Source: Gaeumannomyces sp. JS-464 (taxonomy: Eukaryota; Ascomycota; Sordariomycetes; Magnaporthales; Magnaporthaceae). Taken from it: a stretch of DNA of 64,000 bases. Location: assembly GCA_002197995.1 (NCBI GenBank), contig NGZR01000006.1:930001-994000 (forward strand), written 5' to 3'. Below, piece by piece: positions 23,007-33,900 of the stretch. Positions within the stretch are counted from its first letter, which is position 1. Each line of letters begins with the position of its first letter. The notes under the pieces were generated by a model. The model searched no databases and was not told the origin of the DNA. It was given only the letters and a program-made list of their open reading frames with translations. The position numbers and the translations under genes were made by a program.

Positions 23007-24011
23007 TCAGAACTCAGCACCGAGCGGCGCAAGCTTGACCCCCTTGGGCGTGACGAACAGCGCCCTAGCCTCGACGCAAACCCTGCCCGCCAGGTCCTCC
23101 ACCGTCGCGACGACCCACACCTTGCGCGCGCGCTTCCCCCTCTCGGCCGGGTCCAGCTCCTCGTCCGGGACGGGCCTGCACCTGACGACGTGGAACGCGG
23201 CGGCCCTGACGGGCCGCACGTACCGCAGCTCGAGGCTGGCCGTGACGCCCGTGCGCGCCGGCAGCACGCCGAGCGCGCACCGGCCCATGCTCTCGTCCAG
23301 CAGCGTCGCGCTCGCGCCGCCGTGCACCGTGGCCGGCCAGCCCGCGGTGCCGGCGCCCAGGTACACGACGCTGGCGACCTCGCCCGTGCGGCCGTCGCGG
23401 AACACGCGCTGGAACGGCACGCCGCGGCTGCCGGACAGCACGCCCGACGTGAGGCGGCCCGGGCGCTTCTCGGCGGGGATCCCCGCGTACGCGTCCCACG
23501 ACCGCGTCCACTTGGGGTCGGCCGCCAGGGCGCGCAGCACGGGCAGGGACTCGGCCTCGGCGCGGATCTGGGCCACGCGCTCGACGTCCAGGGCGCTGCC
23601 GGGGACGGGCGGCGCGGGCGGGCTAAGGAGGAGCCGCGTGGCGGAGCCGAGCAGGACGCCGAGGGAGAGGAAGATGTAGGTCGAGGGGCGTAGGTAGAAG
23701 GGCTTCTTCTTGCTGCCTGGTGGTGGTGGTGGCGGGGGTGGCGGTAGTGGGTTGCCGCTGGGCCCGGAGCTGTGAGTCTGGGACAGGGACTGGGGCTGGC
23801 TTGGCCTCGGGGTGCTCGGCGAGAAGAGCCGGACGGCGCCGGCGGTCAGGCGTGGCGACAGGCTAGGCCCACGAGCAGTGGCGATGGCAAGACGTGCTGC
23901 CGCGTAGTTGGCCTCCAGATATTCACCTGCCAAGAGCCGGTGAGACAATTGGACCTTGGGCAAGAGACCGATTGGCCTTGGCATGAGGAGTGCCAGTCGT
24001 GGCGGCGCCAT
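23007..24011 (-). CDS. Hotdog-fold thioesterase (PaaI/THEM4-like), probably mitochondrial
   Basis: 334 residues, one uninterrupted exon with no frame break. Start chosen at MAPPRLALLMPRPIGLLPK: the first ~45 residues are basic and acid-poor, as in a mitochondrial presequence, and upstream in-frame codons look non-coding. Pro-run linker, then a likely membrane segment (STYIFLSLGVLLGSATRLLL, ~residue 125-145). The hotdog domain has GWPATVHGGASATLLDES, with the HGG signature of the family, followed by VTASLELRYVRPVRAAAF and VEDLAGRVCVEARALFV. Resembles the fungal membrane-anchored thioesterase-superfamily proteins of mitochondria (family knowledge). Substrate is unknown. Confidence 0.85.
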   Translation of the reverse strand: MAPPRLALLMPRPIGLLPKVQLSHRLLAGEYLEANYAAARLAIATARGPSLSPRLTAGAVRLFSPSTPRPSQPQSLSQTHSSGPSGNPLPPPPPPPPPGSKKKPFYLRPSTYIFLSLGVLLGSATRLLLSPPAPPVPGSALDVERVAQIRAEAESLPVLRALAADPKWTRSWDAYAGIPAEKRPGRLTSGVLSGSRGVPFQRVFRDGRTGEVASVVYLGAGTAGWPATVHGGASATLLDESMGRCALGVLPARTGVTASLELRYVRPVRAAAFHVVRCRPVPDEELDPAERGKRARKVWVVATVEDLAGRVCVEARALFVTPKGVKLAPLGAEF

Positions 24012-24615
24012 GGCGATTGGGTTGGTGTCTTTTGGACGACCCTCAGACCATTTAGAATTGACAAAGATGTTTGTTTTCCTTCTTGATAAACCAGAGACGT
24101 TCAGCCGCTCAGGACTTGGGCGTAGGTTTCTGTGGTCAAGTATCAAGTGAATGAATTGATTGGGGACAGACTCCACTGAGATTGACAGCCAGCACAAGCC
24201 CCCAGGACCACTTGCACAGCGCAGGGCCTCCCTGGAGCTTGACTCAGCCGCAACAGACTTAATCTAGACGACGCCTGATCAGAATATTTATCTGGTCTCA
24301 ATCAATTCATGAAACGAAAAGACAGTCCCAACTCCAGAACTTCCCAGAATCCAGACGACGGCTTAAAAGTACCTAACTTCCTCAAGCATTCCATGTAATG
24401 AGAAAAAGACAATCCCAGTTGCAAGCCCTCCTCGTCATCTCCGATCAACAAACCCGGGTCCATGGATAACAGCGCTGGTGCGCAAACAGTCCCTTCTCAA
24501 CGTGAAAAGTCGCTCCATACCATCATCCAGGACATGGCATTTCAAATCAACTCCCACATCCCTATATCTCCACCATACCCGCCGTCCTTGCCTGGTGCTG
24601 TTGGCTTGGAAATCT
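24012..24615. other. Intergenic, hotdog thioesterase promoter / helicase 3' side
   Basis: Both flanking genes are on the minus strand. Nothing beyond probable promoter and 3' flank is visible. Confidence 0.55.
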
Positions 24616-27338
24616 TCAAACCCACGCACGGAGTCCCTGCGTCTTGCTCCGGCAGGCCTCAAAGATCTGCGACAGGTAAGTGGTCGTCGTGCTCAGCCGG
24701 TCGGTCATCGGGATCGGCATCATATAGATCTCCGCCTGGCGCGCACGAGTGGTCGCTACAGCAAGACGCTTGGAGTCATCCAGAAAAGCAGTAGGCCGAG
24801 TTCGAACCAGATCGATGAAGACGACGTCCGCCTCGTGGCCCTGGACCGTGTCCACCGTCCTGGCCTCAATCTTCGGCAAAGACTTCTCGAGCTCTTCGAT
24901 CCTTGCTACTATCTCTTCCTCTTCTCCCTCACTGAACTCGGTGGCACCGGAGCTCACGCTCTCAGAGTCAGCAGAGTCGTAAGCAGAGTCAGCGCTTCTC
25001 GCCCGAGTTACCTCGCGATGGACCCTCTCTCTGATCTGCTCACGAAGCTCATCGCGAAGCAGCTTGACTGCCCTCTTGTACCGCAAAAAGGCCTCACGGT
25101 ATGGCGCGATGATGAGGATGCTGCTAGGTGACCTTCCGTCCACCGAATAGAAGTTTCTATCGATCATCAGCTCCTTGCAGCGCTCGAGGACCCAAGCTTG
25201 GTGGCTCGGGTGATACCAGCTCTTGGCAACTTCGACAGCTGGCTGATTCGCCAGCTGGTGAACCACAAGCCGGGGAACATAGACTTGGGTGCCTGAGGTG
25301 AAACGCTCAAGCCACTTGCGGAGGTACTTGGTAGACCGAGGCAGGATATCGTCCTCAGGGATTCCCGTGACCATGCGGTTGTTGTAGAAGATGGCCGAAG
25401 GCATTTGGTGAAGGCGGCCGTAAGCACGGTGATTCATCAAGAGCTCATGCTTGATGACATCGGCGTGGTATGCTCGCTCCATGATGGACATCTTCATCTG
25501 CACCTCCACGGGTTCTTGTTCATCGATCCCACGTAGCAACCTGTCTGGCGGAAGTCCCCGGTGAAGATCCAAGCCATCGGCTGGAAGTGGGCGATGGCGA
25601 TCAGGTTGGCAAGCTCTCTGGCATGCGGCGCCTCATCGAAAAGGACAATGTCGGGCATATATTTTCCACCAGTAAGGTTGACGGCAGCAACAGGAGTCGA
25701 GGCCACAAAGTCAACCTCGTCAAGTGTGTCCTTGTACAGCGTGTAGGTCTCGTCACGGAGCTGGCGCATCTTGTCGAAGCAGGGGTCCGAGAGATACTCC
25801 TGCAGGAGCTCGTCAAGCTCCGGGTACTCGGCCTTGTTCTCTGCGAAGCGCTGGAACGCAAGCTGGTCAAGAGTTGGGGCGCGGCAGCTTGTCTTCGTCT
25901 GTGAAGGGGACACGTCATTTGCCGCCATCTGCGCCTGGAGGAGGAAGTTGTCCGCCACGTCTTCCTGGCTGGCTTCATCTTGGTTTGCCTTGGCTGCCGC
26001 CCCGGCCCGGGCGGCTGCTCTATGCGTCTTCTTGCGTGACTTGAGACCTTGATCATACTCGCGGCCCCATCCTACAGTTGACCCACGTTAGCTTAGATCG
26101 GGATCTGAAATAGAATGGGGCAGTGGTGATTGTGTATTGGGTGTGTCCAAACGGGAGCCTCGTCCCGAAAAGTGGACTGCGGGAGGGAGAGGCAAGACAC
26201 AGAAAAAAAGACAGAGATTGATACACGAGTATACAAAGGAGGGAGTGGCCGCTTACCGAACATGCGGACAATCTTCTTGTCGTCGCCAAGATCCTCAGAC
26301 ATCTTGACGCACTTGTTAGTGGCGTCGTCAACAGGGCTGTTGATGTCGAGCAGGTAAAGGATCTTGGCTCGGCGCTGTTTCTCATTGCCATCCTTGTCGA
26401 CATAGTTGATGAGGGCCGCCTGGGCCATGGCGGTGATGTGCATGTTGAAGAAGGTCTTGCCTCCGCCAGGACCACCAGGGACGATGCCGACACCGCAGGG
26501 GAGGTTGGCGAGCAGGTCAATGTAGGCCGCTTTCTGGACCGGGTTGAGGCGCTCGGCCAAGACCTTGAGCTTCAGTGGCAGGGCGTCAGGGTTGTTGATG
26601 AGGTTCTTCATGTGGGGGAGCTTGTCGTCGTCGAAGAGGTTGACAACGAACGCTGGGTCCTTGAAGGTGCGGATCCAGTCGAAGACATCCCGGGCACGCT
26701 CACTGTCTTCGCCCACGCCCTCAATCAGGGCGTCCAGGGCGCCAAGTTCCGCCTTGCTGGTGACATCCGCATACTCGTCAAGGCTGATCACCGAGTACGT
26801 CATGTTGGTGTCGCACAGGTGCGGAGCGTTGCCGGCGAGAGTGCAGTCGGTCTCCATGACTGGCTTGAGGACGATCTCGGTGGCGACATGAACCGGCATA
26901 GAGACTTGGAAGACGGCGTAGTCCTTGAGAAGGCCGTGCGGCAGCTCGATCCTGACGGCAACCCAACTCACGGGAGGCGGGATCTCGGCCGGTGGCTCGG
27001 TTGTTGATGGCGATCATGCACCGATCGCCAGGCTTAGGGAAGCCATCCAGCCTTTTGTGCGCCTGTAACGCAAAGATCCAGTGCTGCTTTCCATCAGAGT
27101 TCTTGAGGCGGCACACCACCCAGGTGCGGAACACGTGGTTGGCCTTATTGAATTTCTCGATGACGCCCCGCTCGAGGGACATCTCAAACTCTGTTCCCGA
27201 CCTGTAGATGGCAGCGTACTCGTCAATGGAGCCGAAAGTGTATCTCGCCTGCTTGATGGGCTGGGCAGGAGGTACGGGATTGGGCGCGGGTGGCTGATGT
27301 AGGTGCGCAAACGCACCCAGAGCATCGTTGTTCGCCAT
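24616..27338 (-). CDS. UPF1-like superfamily 1 helicase
   Basis: ATP-dependent RNA/DNA helicase of the SF1B (AAA_12) group. Start at MANNDALGAFAHLHQ. About 250 residues of unknown N-terminal domain precede the motor. Motifs in order: Walker A GGPGGGKTF (~26475), Walker B region VLFDEAPH (~25640), motif III WIFTGDFRQT, motif IV-like ILIIAPYREA, motif V VDTVQGHEADVVFIDLVRT, motif VI RLAVATTRARQ. Intron at 26072-26256, with donor GTAAGC and acceptor TGTAG joining MFG to WGREYDQ. Two frame breaks: one extra C at ~26997 (before EPPAEIPPPVSW) and one missing base at ~25525, just after GDFRQT...YVG. An acidic Ser/Glu insert sits before motif V. The fungal subfamily and biological role are not recognised. 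Confidence 0.82.
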
Positions 27339-28612
27339 GGTGTCGCGGGGAGGAGGCAGTCTTGCCAGAAGACCTGAGAGCATAAAGAGGGGAGGACCGG
27401 AAAAGTGGTAAGCAACAAGAAAATTCGAGGTCTCGTGAGATGAAGACAATGATTCCGCGACCGCAGTGGTCTGTGGAGGACGTGATCTAGTAGAGACAGA
27501 GGCAATGATTCTGTAGAGAAGTTGATCGAAGCGGCTGCCTGATATCAGAAGGGGCGCGGTGGAGGAGAAGAAACAAAGCCGAGACGGAGACGCGAGTTCC
27601 AACCTGGAGAGAAGGGAAGAAAGAAGAAGAGGGAGCCTGGGAGATTGGGGCGGCTCAAGTAGAGGTGGGAGGAGAAAAAGGACCCCACCCAGAGCAGGAA
27701 CTCGAGGGCTGGGTCTTCAGAAAGGGAAGGAGCGGCCGGAGGGAAGGAGACGGCTTAGGACGAGGGCCCCGCTCTCGGCCAATGAGAAGACACGGATGTG
27801 ATGTAACTGGACGCAGAGTCACCCCGTCTGATGTTTCGGCGGGCAGATTCTTCCTATTGTCGGCCTATTCGGTATATCATAGAATAGAAAGAGAAGCGGG
27901 GACCTCCAGGAGGGCTGAATAGGGACAATATTAAGTACTGGGCAGAAAAATACGTCACTGGCGTGACGCCGGCCTCCGCAAGAGGGGAGATGCGTCACCC
28001 AGCAAGCAGGTGTTGACGCATGGGAGAAGGGGGAGAGAAACTTCCTACGATACAAGGCCCCGCCAGCCCGGAGCAATAGCCATCAACAGCCAGCCTACTC
28101 GGCCGAGACGCGGTCTATTAGACAGGAACCACCGCAGCAGCCCAGGTATCACGGGATATGGCCCATTAGCCAAGTAGCAGATCTCCCTCCTTTGAGCTGG
28201 AGCATCTGCCATTTATCTCGTTTATGCCAGCAGAAGGAGATTATGGGCATCAGGGGCACAACATGATAGGCATCACGGGCAGAGAATATAAGGCAGCGGG
28301 AAAAGACCAGAGCAGCAAGAACAAAAAAAACTCCAGCCATGATATTGTTTTGTCCTCCCCTCCAAATCTAAAACAGGTGATGCCACTCCGAGAGAAATAA
28401 AAGTAAAAAAGACAAACAGACGAGCAATAGAACAGCCACGAAAAACCTCCTTCCCAGATACACTTGCTCGCTGACAGGCCAAGTAGTAGCAAACAGCAAG
28501 ATTGACGTGAATTTACATTACACCTATACGGTATAGTTGTGTCCCATAAGCGGAGAGTAAAAGAGCCATGGAGGCAGGAGACGACGTTGACGGGTAGAAG
28601 AAAACGTCCGCC
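27339..28612. other. Helicase upstream region / RhoGAP 3' side
   Basis: 1.3 kb, no gene. A strongly purine-rich plus strand (27,560-27,740), that is pyrimidine-rich on the helicase sense strand, is probably its promoter or leader. ~28,300-28,450 is A-rich. Confidence 0.5.
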
Positions 28613-31168
28613 TCAGTCCTCGTCAAAGATCTGCAGTGTGTTCTGCAGTATCGTATCCACGACGCGAACCTGCCACCCGGCGTCCGAAATGTCACTGTTG
28701 GCACCCGTACCCATGAGCGTAGGGCCAAATACAATGGCCAGGTTCTGCGAGTTCATCCGGTTCGTGTGCGAGTTATCCATAACGCGGTGCAGGTGCAGCG
28801 TCAGTGCCCGCAGAGTCGCGTAGTTGGGATCTGGCAGGTTGTTGATGATGGCATGCAGCGAGTCGCGGCGTACCACCTCGTCGTCGCTCTCTGTCACAAA
28901 GAGGTAAGAATTTGATATGTGAGCAAGGAGGCATTGGGACTAGGCGTGTTTGCAATGCGGTGGATCAGGAGAAATCAAGAGTCAGGGGCAAGACTCACTG
29001 GCTGCTTCTATAAACGCGGTGTAGTGCTCCCGCGTCAAAAGTGGATCGGGCAGGTCACGCAGGAACTGCTTCAAAAGACCGGCAACACTGTTGACATCGT
29101 GGAAGAAATTCTCGGGATTCCTAAAGTCGAGATTTGGCGAGTCCGAGTCTAGAGCGTAGCGAAGCATGATATTAGCATTACGCCGTTCAAGGATGCAGGG
29201 ACGGGGAAACAGCTGGGTCTAGACATACTCGTATCAAACATTCCCTTCAGCTTGTTCACGTGCGGCACCGACCCCGAGAGCCTGTATATGCCCTCGACGG
29301 TCAAGCCGTAAAAGTCCACAGCTGTGATACACTGGTACACGACCTGCGGCACCGCGAGGCCGTCTCTCTCGTACAGGCGAGCCAGCGACACACCAAACAC
29401 AGGACGGGTTGGTGCCTGCGGGGGTGAGTGGTTCCGCCCATGAGGGAAGCCGCCTGACCCCGGCCGGTCAACACCGCCCGGCTGGTGCTGCATCAACGGA
29501 TTGGGGTGCCCATGAGGACCACCCGGAGGACCCTGCTGCGGAGGCCCCTGTTGGAACGGAAGTGCCCCTAGTTGCGGCGGCTTTTGCGTGGGCATGGGCC
29601 CGTAGGCAGGGCCCGAGTTCTGCCCCGAGTTCCGTGGCCCATATTGCTGCTGTTGTTGCTGTGGCGGCTGTTGCTGCTGCTGATGTTGCTGGTGCTGCTG
29701 GTTCTGCTGGTTCTGCTGGTTCTGCTGTTGCGATGGTGGCTGGTGCCCTGTCTGTGACGGCAGGCTGGTGTTACTCAGTAGGCTGTTGTGGCTGAAGTTA
29801 CGCTCATGTCCCTTGGAGGGTGGGCCCCCCATGGCGGGGCCGGGGCCCATGGGCGAAGCAAAGCTAGAGCCGGGCGCGCCCTGGGACGAGGATCCGGGAA
29901 ACTGCTGAGGGGGCATGTTGAACTGTGCGCTTGGCGGCCCATATGGCACTTGGCCTGGTGGTTGTAACGCGGCCGGCCCCGAGTGTGACGGCCCGCCAAG
30001 GACTGCATGTCTCTCGTACTTGGGCTCGCCGGTCTGTGGCGGCACGCTCTTGTGGTGACTGGCTAGGAAGTCATTCATGTCGCGGTCATTGTCGATGCTG
30101 GCCACAATGTCCCGGAGGCTCCTGGTCTCGGCGTCCTTCTTCAGTGGGCTGATGCTCAGGCCGTTGCTCAGGAGGAGCTTCTCGTTGAACGAGGCAAACT
30201 TCTGGATCTGCAGGGTCAAGCCAGCGTCGCACTCCCGGATAGTGTCTTGGAGAGCCTTGATGGCCTCTGGCCTGGTGGTGCGCATCAGCTCGGCGCGCTC
30301 GACCTGCAGCAGATCAACGCGCGAGTGGTAGTCCTGGTCGGCGCCCTGGACCTTGCGTAGCAGATCCTCCTCGTGCTGGGCGGCCGACTTGGGGCCCTTG
30401 AAGCCGAACATCTTGCCGCCCTTCTGGAGTCTCCAGTGCGAACACGATCGTAGTCTTCGGCCAGGGCGACATACTTGGCCTTGGACTTGCGCACGCTGGC
30501 CTCGATGTCGGCGACGCGCTGCTCGGCGGCGAGCCCGTTCTGCTTCCAGCCCTTGCGATTCTTCTCGGCGTACGTGTACAGCTCCACCAGGTCGTCGTGC
30601 ATCTGGTGCAGCGACGACGAGAACTGCAGCCCGTTCTGCGCCATCTTGTCGTGAACCCCCATCATGCCCGAGTAGGCATCGGCAAAAGTGCCCTGTCTGT
30701 GGTCCGGGTGCAGCATCGTACTCTGCGACATCTTACACAGCTTTCTCAGGCCCGCCGCGAGGTCCTCCTCGAGAATCGCCCGTTTCTTGAGGAATAGTGC
30801 AAACTCCTGGGACGTGCAATGGTGGGGGACAGTTAGAATATGGGCGCGAAGAAGCACAGTAGCAGGCGCAACGGGAAACGCACCTTTGTTGAGCTTATCG
30901 ACTGCTTTAGCCTTGCCAACAGCGTAGAGATGCCGACTTCCGACTGAAGCACCTCCTGGACCTGCCGTTCAGCCTCGGTGCCGGCAGCATCTGGGGCGGC
31001 GGCGGGGGACGGCTGGGGCGCGCCGCTGACGCTCCCGTCATTCTCAGAGCCGGCGGTGCCCGGGGGCGCTCCCAGCGACATGCTGCCAGACCGCTGGTGG
31101 TTGTGGTTGTTGTTCTTGTCCTGCTGGTACGGCGACAGCTCGGTGTATTGGGACGGCTCGGACGCCAT
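28613..31168 (-). CDS. F-BAR/RhoGAP protein, Rgd1-like
   Basis: GTPase-activating protein for Rho-family GTPases; yeast Rgd1 acts on Rho3/Rho4 in polarity and cell-wall signalling. Exons: 31168-30884, 30806-29229, 29148-28999 and 28890-28613, all GT-AG. N-terminal Ser/Pro/Asn leader, then an F-BAR domain ([53 protein letters not shown]). A long Pro/Gln/Asn/His linker follows. The RhoGAP domain has [10 protein letters not shown] with the arginine finger, [20 protein letters not shown] and [18 protein letters not shown]. One frame break at ~30430, between DYDRVRTG and [10 protein letters not shown] (one base missing). The third intron joins FIEAA to [11 protein letters not shown]. Confidence 0.92.
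29641..29738 (-). repeat. Gln/Asn/His-rich trinucleotide tract in the RhoGAP linker
   Basis: CAG/CAA/AAC/CAC codons give a low-complexity linker ([20 protein letters not shown]) between F-BAR and GAP domains. Likely disordered and length-variable. Confidence 0.75.
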
Positions 31169-33900
31169 GGCCGGCGACGGGGTGTTTTGTTTGGGGGATC
31201 GAGCTCGTTTTGTGATTTTCCTGCAGTTTCTCGGCGGGGCGGCTCAGGTGCGAGACAGGATCGCGAGTTGGTTGGTCGGGTCGGTCGGTCGTCAAGGCGG
31301 ATAAACAGCAGCCATGAAGCCGTCTGGCACGTGTCGCGGTGGGCTCCCTCTGTTCCCCTCCCCTCTCGTGATGCACCACGTAGCGGTGCCTGATGATCGA
31401 CGTCGAATTCCGGGTAGGCACAAAAGAAAAGACGAGTGATAAACCCCTGGCTGGGAATTGGAATGGCCGCAAGCTCCTTTTGGCTGGGTTGGGTGCCGTC
31501 TGCCATGCGTTAGACCTTCTTTTTGGTCGTCGTCGGGGCAGGGGTTGAAACAGGCAAGAATTATGCGCGCGTGGGGGTGGGACGCACCGTTGACCGTCGG
31601 GCGGGCGGGTTTGATGCGCCCGGTTTGCGTCCAAAAGAGATGGATGTGTCCGGCGCGAACGGAGGGACCCTGGCTGTCGGGCTCGAGAGACAAGAGACGA
31701 CACGACGACGACTTCAACTGCAAGACTGGCGGCGGGCGACACGGCTGGGGCCCCCAGGATGCGAGGCCAAGCTGCTGTCCTGCTCCAAAGTGGCGCAGAA
31801 CCCCACTATTCAGGCTGGTCCCGCGGCCGCGGATTGGATGGCAGCCAGGGGCCTGTTTAGGTGGCGGCTTGACCTTTTGCACCAGACGGCAGAGTTCCAA
31901 TGACGAGACTGACTTTTCAGCATGTCTTTTCCAGACCCTTCTCTGCAGCTTCTTCTGGCCAGCCTCGACGGTCCATGCTCCGCGGACGCAACGGCTGTGA
32001 GTTTCCTGCAGTCCAGTGTGCACGGCCTGGAGCTGTTTTCTGTCGTTTCCCAAACGCATAGGCAATCGTTCGGTTGTGTCTCCTGGCGCCAGTTGCTGCG
32101 TGGTACGCTGACGTATGCGAGCCGGCTGACAGGCGCTACCAGCTATGACAGCAGAAAACCGTTAAACCGCTGGATCCCACCTGCACGGTGCTAACCCCCA
32201 GTGGATCCTAGTGGAAATAGTCAGGTGGCGTTTCGTTGCAGGAGCTGCACACAGACGCTGACGCAGAACACAAACCAGATCTGTCTGCACGAGTCACAGC
32301 TCCCATATCAACCTGTCCGAGTGGTAGGTCTTGGTAGCGGCACCAGTATCTCCATGTACACTCTACTGTCGATGATATGGTATACCTCGTAGACCACGAT
32401 GAAGCCAGGTTTTGGGTCCAGGCCGCGCCAAGCCCTCCCCCGTCAGGCTACGTCAGGCGCTCTCTTGAAACAGCACAAAGGATGGCTCGGCAGCCAATCG
32501 CTGCGTTGTCATCGGATCTCTCGGAAGAAGCCAACCGACATGAGCGTGACAACGCGGATCTGCCGAACCCGCAACGACAAGCGGCATCTGCTGCTGTTGC
32601 TGCCAACGAACCGCGTGGCCGCAGAGGCGAATTCCGTCCCGAGAAGGGCGAAATAGACTTTGGTTCCTGACTCTGACCGACTCCGACATGAATAACCACA
32701 TCGTCAGCAGTCTCAGATCTCGCCCGCCATCACCACAACGGGCAATGCATGCCCGGACTCTCCGCCTCAAACTCCCGCCTCGTGACGGCCTGCTATCCGT
32801 GGAGCCCACGAGAAGACGAGCAGGGAAAATAATGATGGTACGCATAGGAACCTTTTTTTTGCTATCGAGATACTACACCAGACATCGGACGCTCCAATTC
32901 GGTGACATCGCCGCAAGATCCCCGTCGACGATCCTGAGGCGATCGCGTCTCAGAAATGGCGTCCGGTCTCCATCTTGTGCGGACCTAGGGGGGTGTTCGT
33001 CGGCTGTTGCGCGCATGTGCATTGATGTGGCTCCGCGGCCAATTTTTTTTTAAGTGTGGTGTCGCCTATCTGGAATCCTATCTCAGATGCATCTACCTTG
33101 GGCGATCTTCGTCGCATCTCGCTTGCAAAGAACCTAGGTGTGGGGGGAACGGCAAAGAACCATAATGTTAGGGAGATCTGATACGTGTCGATGCAAGGCC
33201 TTTCGTGCTGGTACCAAGCCTTTTTTGGGTTTAAGCGTACCGGATAAACAAACAGATCGGTTTTTGTGCCACAATGGGAACCAACGTGCTTGGCGGTCAC
33301 CAGTAAAACATTATGCTCCTCAGAAATGAAGAATATTGAGCCAAGAGTTGCCCAGAGAGGACAGAAGATACAGTTCTTGCAGTGTCTTCCTGGTCACACT
33401 AGCAAAGCGAGACGGTTGGGCTGGAACAACCCTCAACATTATATCAGGAGTGGTAGGGAAAACAAACACGGCAGACATGTCGCTAGTCATTGTTCCTAGA
33501 GCCGCAGAAAAAAAACACATCATAGAACGTAATTGCAGTATTATAACGTAAAAGACCAGGTCAAAACACACGACGCCGATATAAATTACAGTCCAAGCTC
33601 CTTGTGTTTGTGTGTTCGCCTTCCCCTTACCCCTTTTTTCCCACTCCTGCCCGTCCTCATTAGTTGGAACCGCCGTGAGACCGCCCCGGTCGCCATGTTT
33701 CTCCCAGCCCCATATGCAATGTTCTAGTGTACCCAGAGTTCATGTGCAGAAACAAAGAATACAAAAAAAATGCTGTGGGATACCAAGAAGTGAAGAAGAA
33801 AAGAACAAGAAACAAGAAACAAGAACACCTGTTGTAGTCTTCAGAAAGCCGCACCCGGAAAAAATCACACCCACCGCCCGCCGTCATCAAAACAGCCCAA
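31169..33900. other. RhoGAP upstream region / myosin 3' side
   Basis: 2.7 kb with no supported gene. Overlapping ORFs up to 257 codons around 31,044-32,065 lack domains. The part near 31,169-31,700 is the likely RhoGAP promoter and leader; ~33,000-33,900 is AT-richer and fits myosin 3' UTR. Confidence 0.5.

Noticed and set aside
31044..32065. Overlapping 232- and 257-codon minus ORFs
   Set aside because: Overlap the RhoGAP first exon and leader in other frames; no family match.
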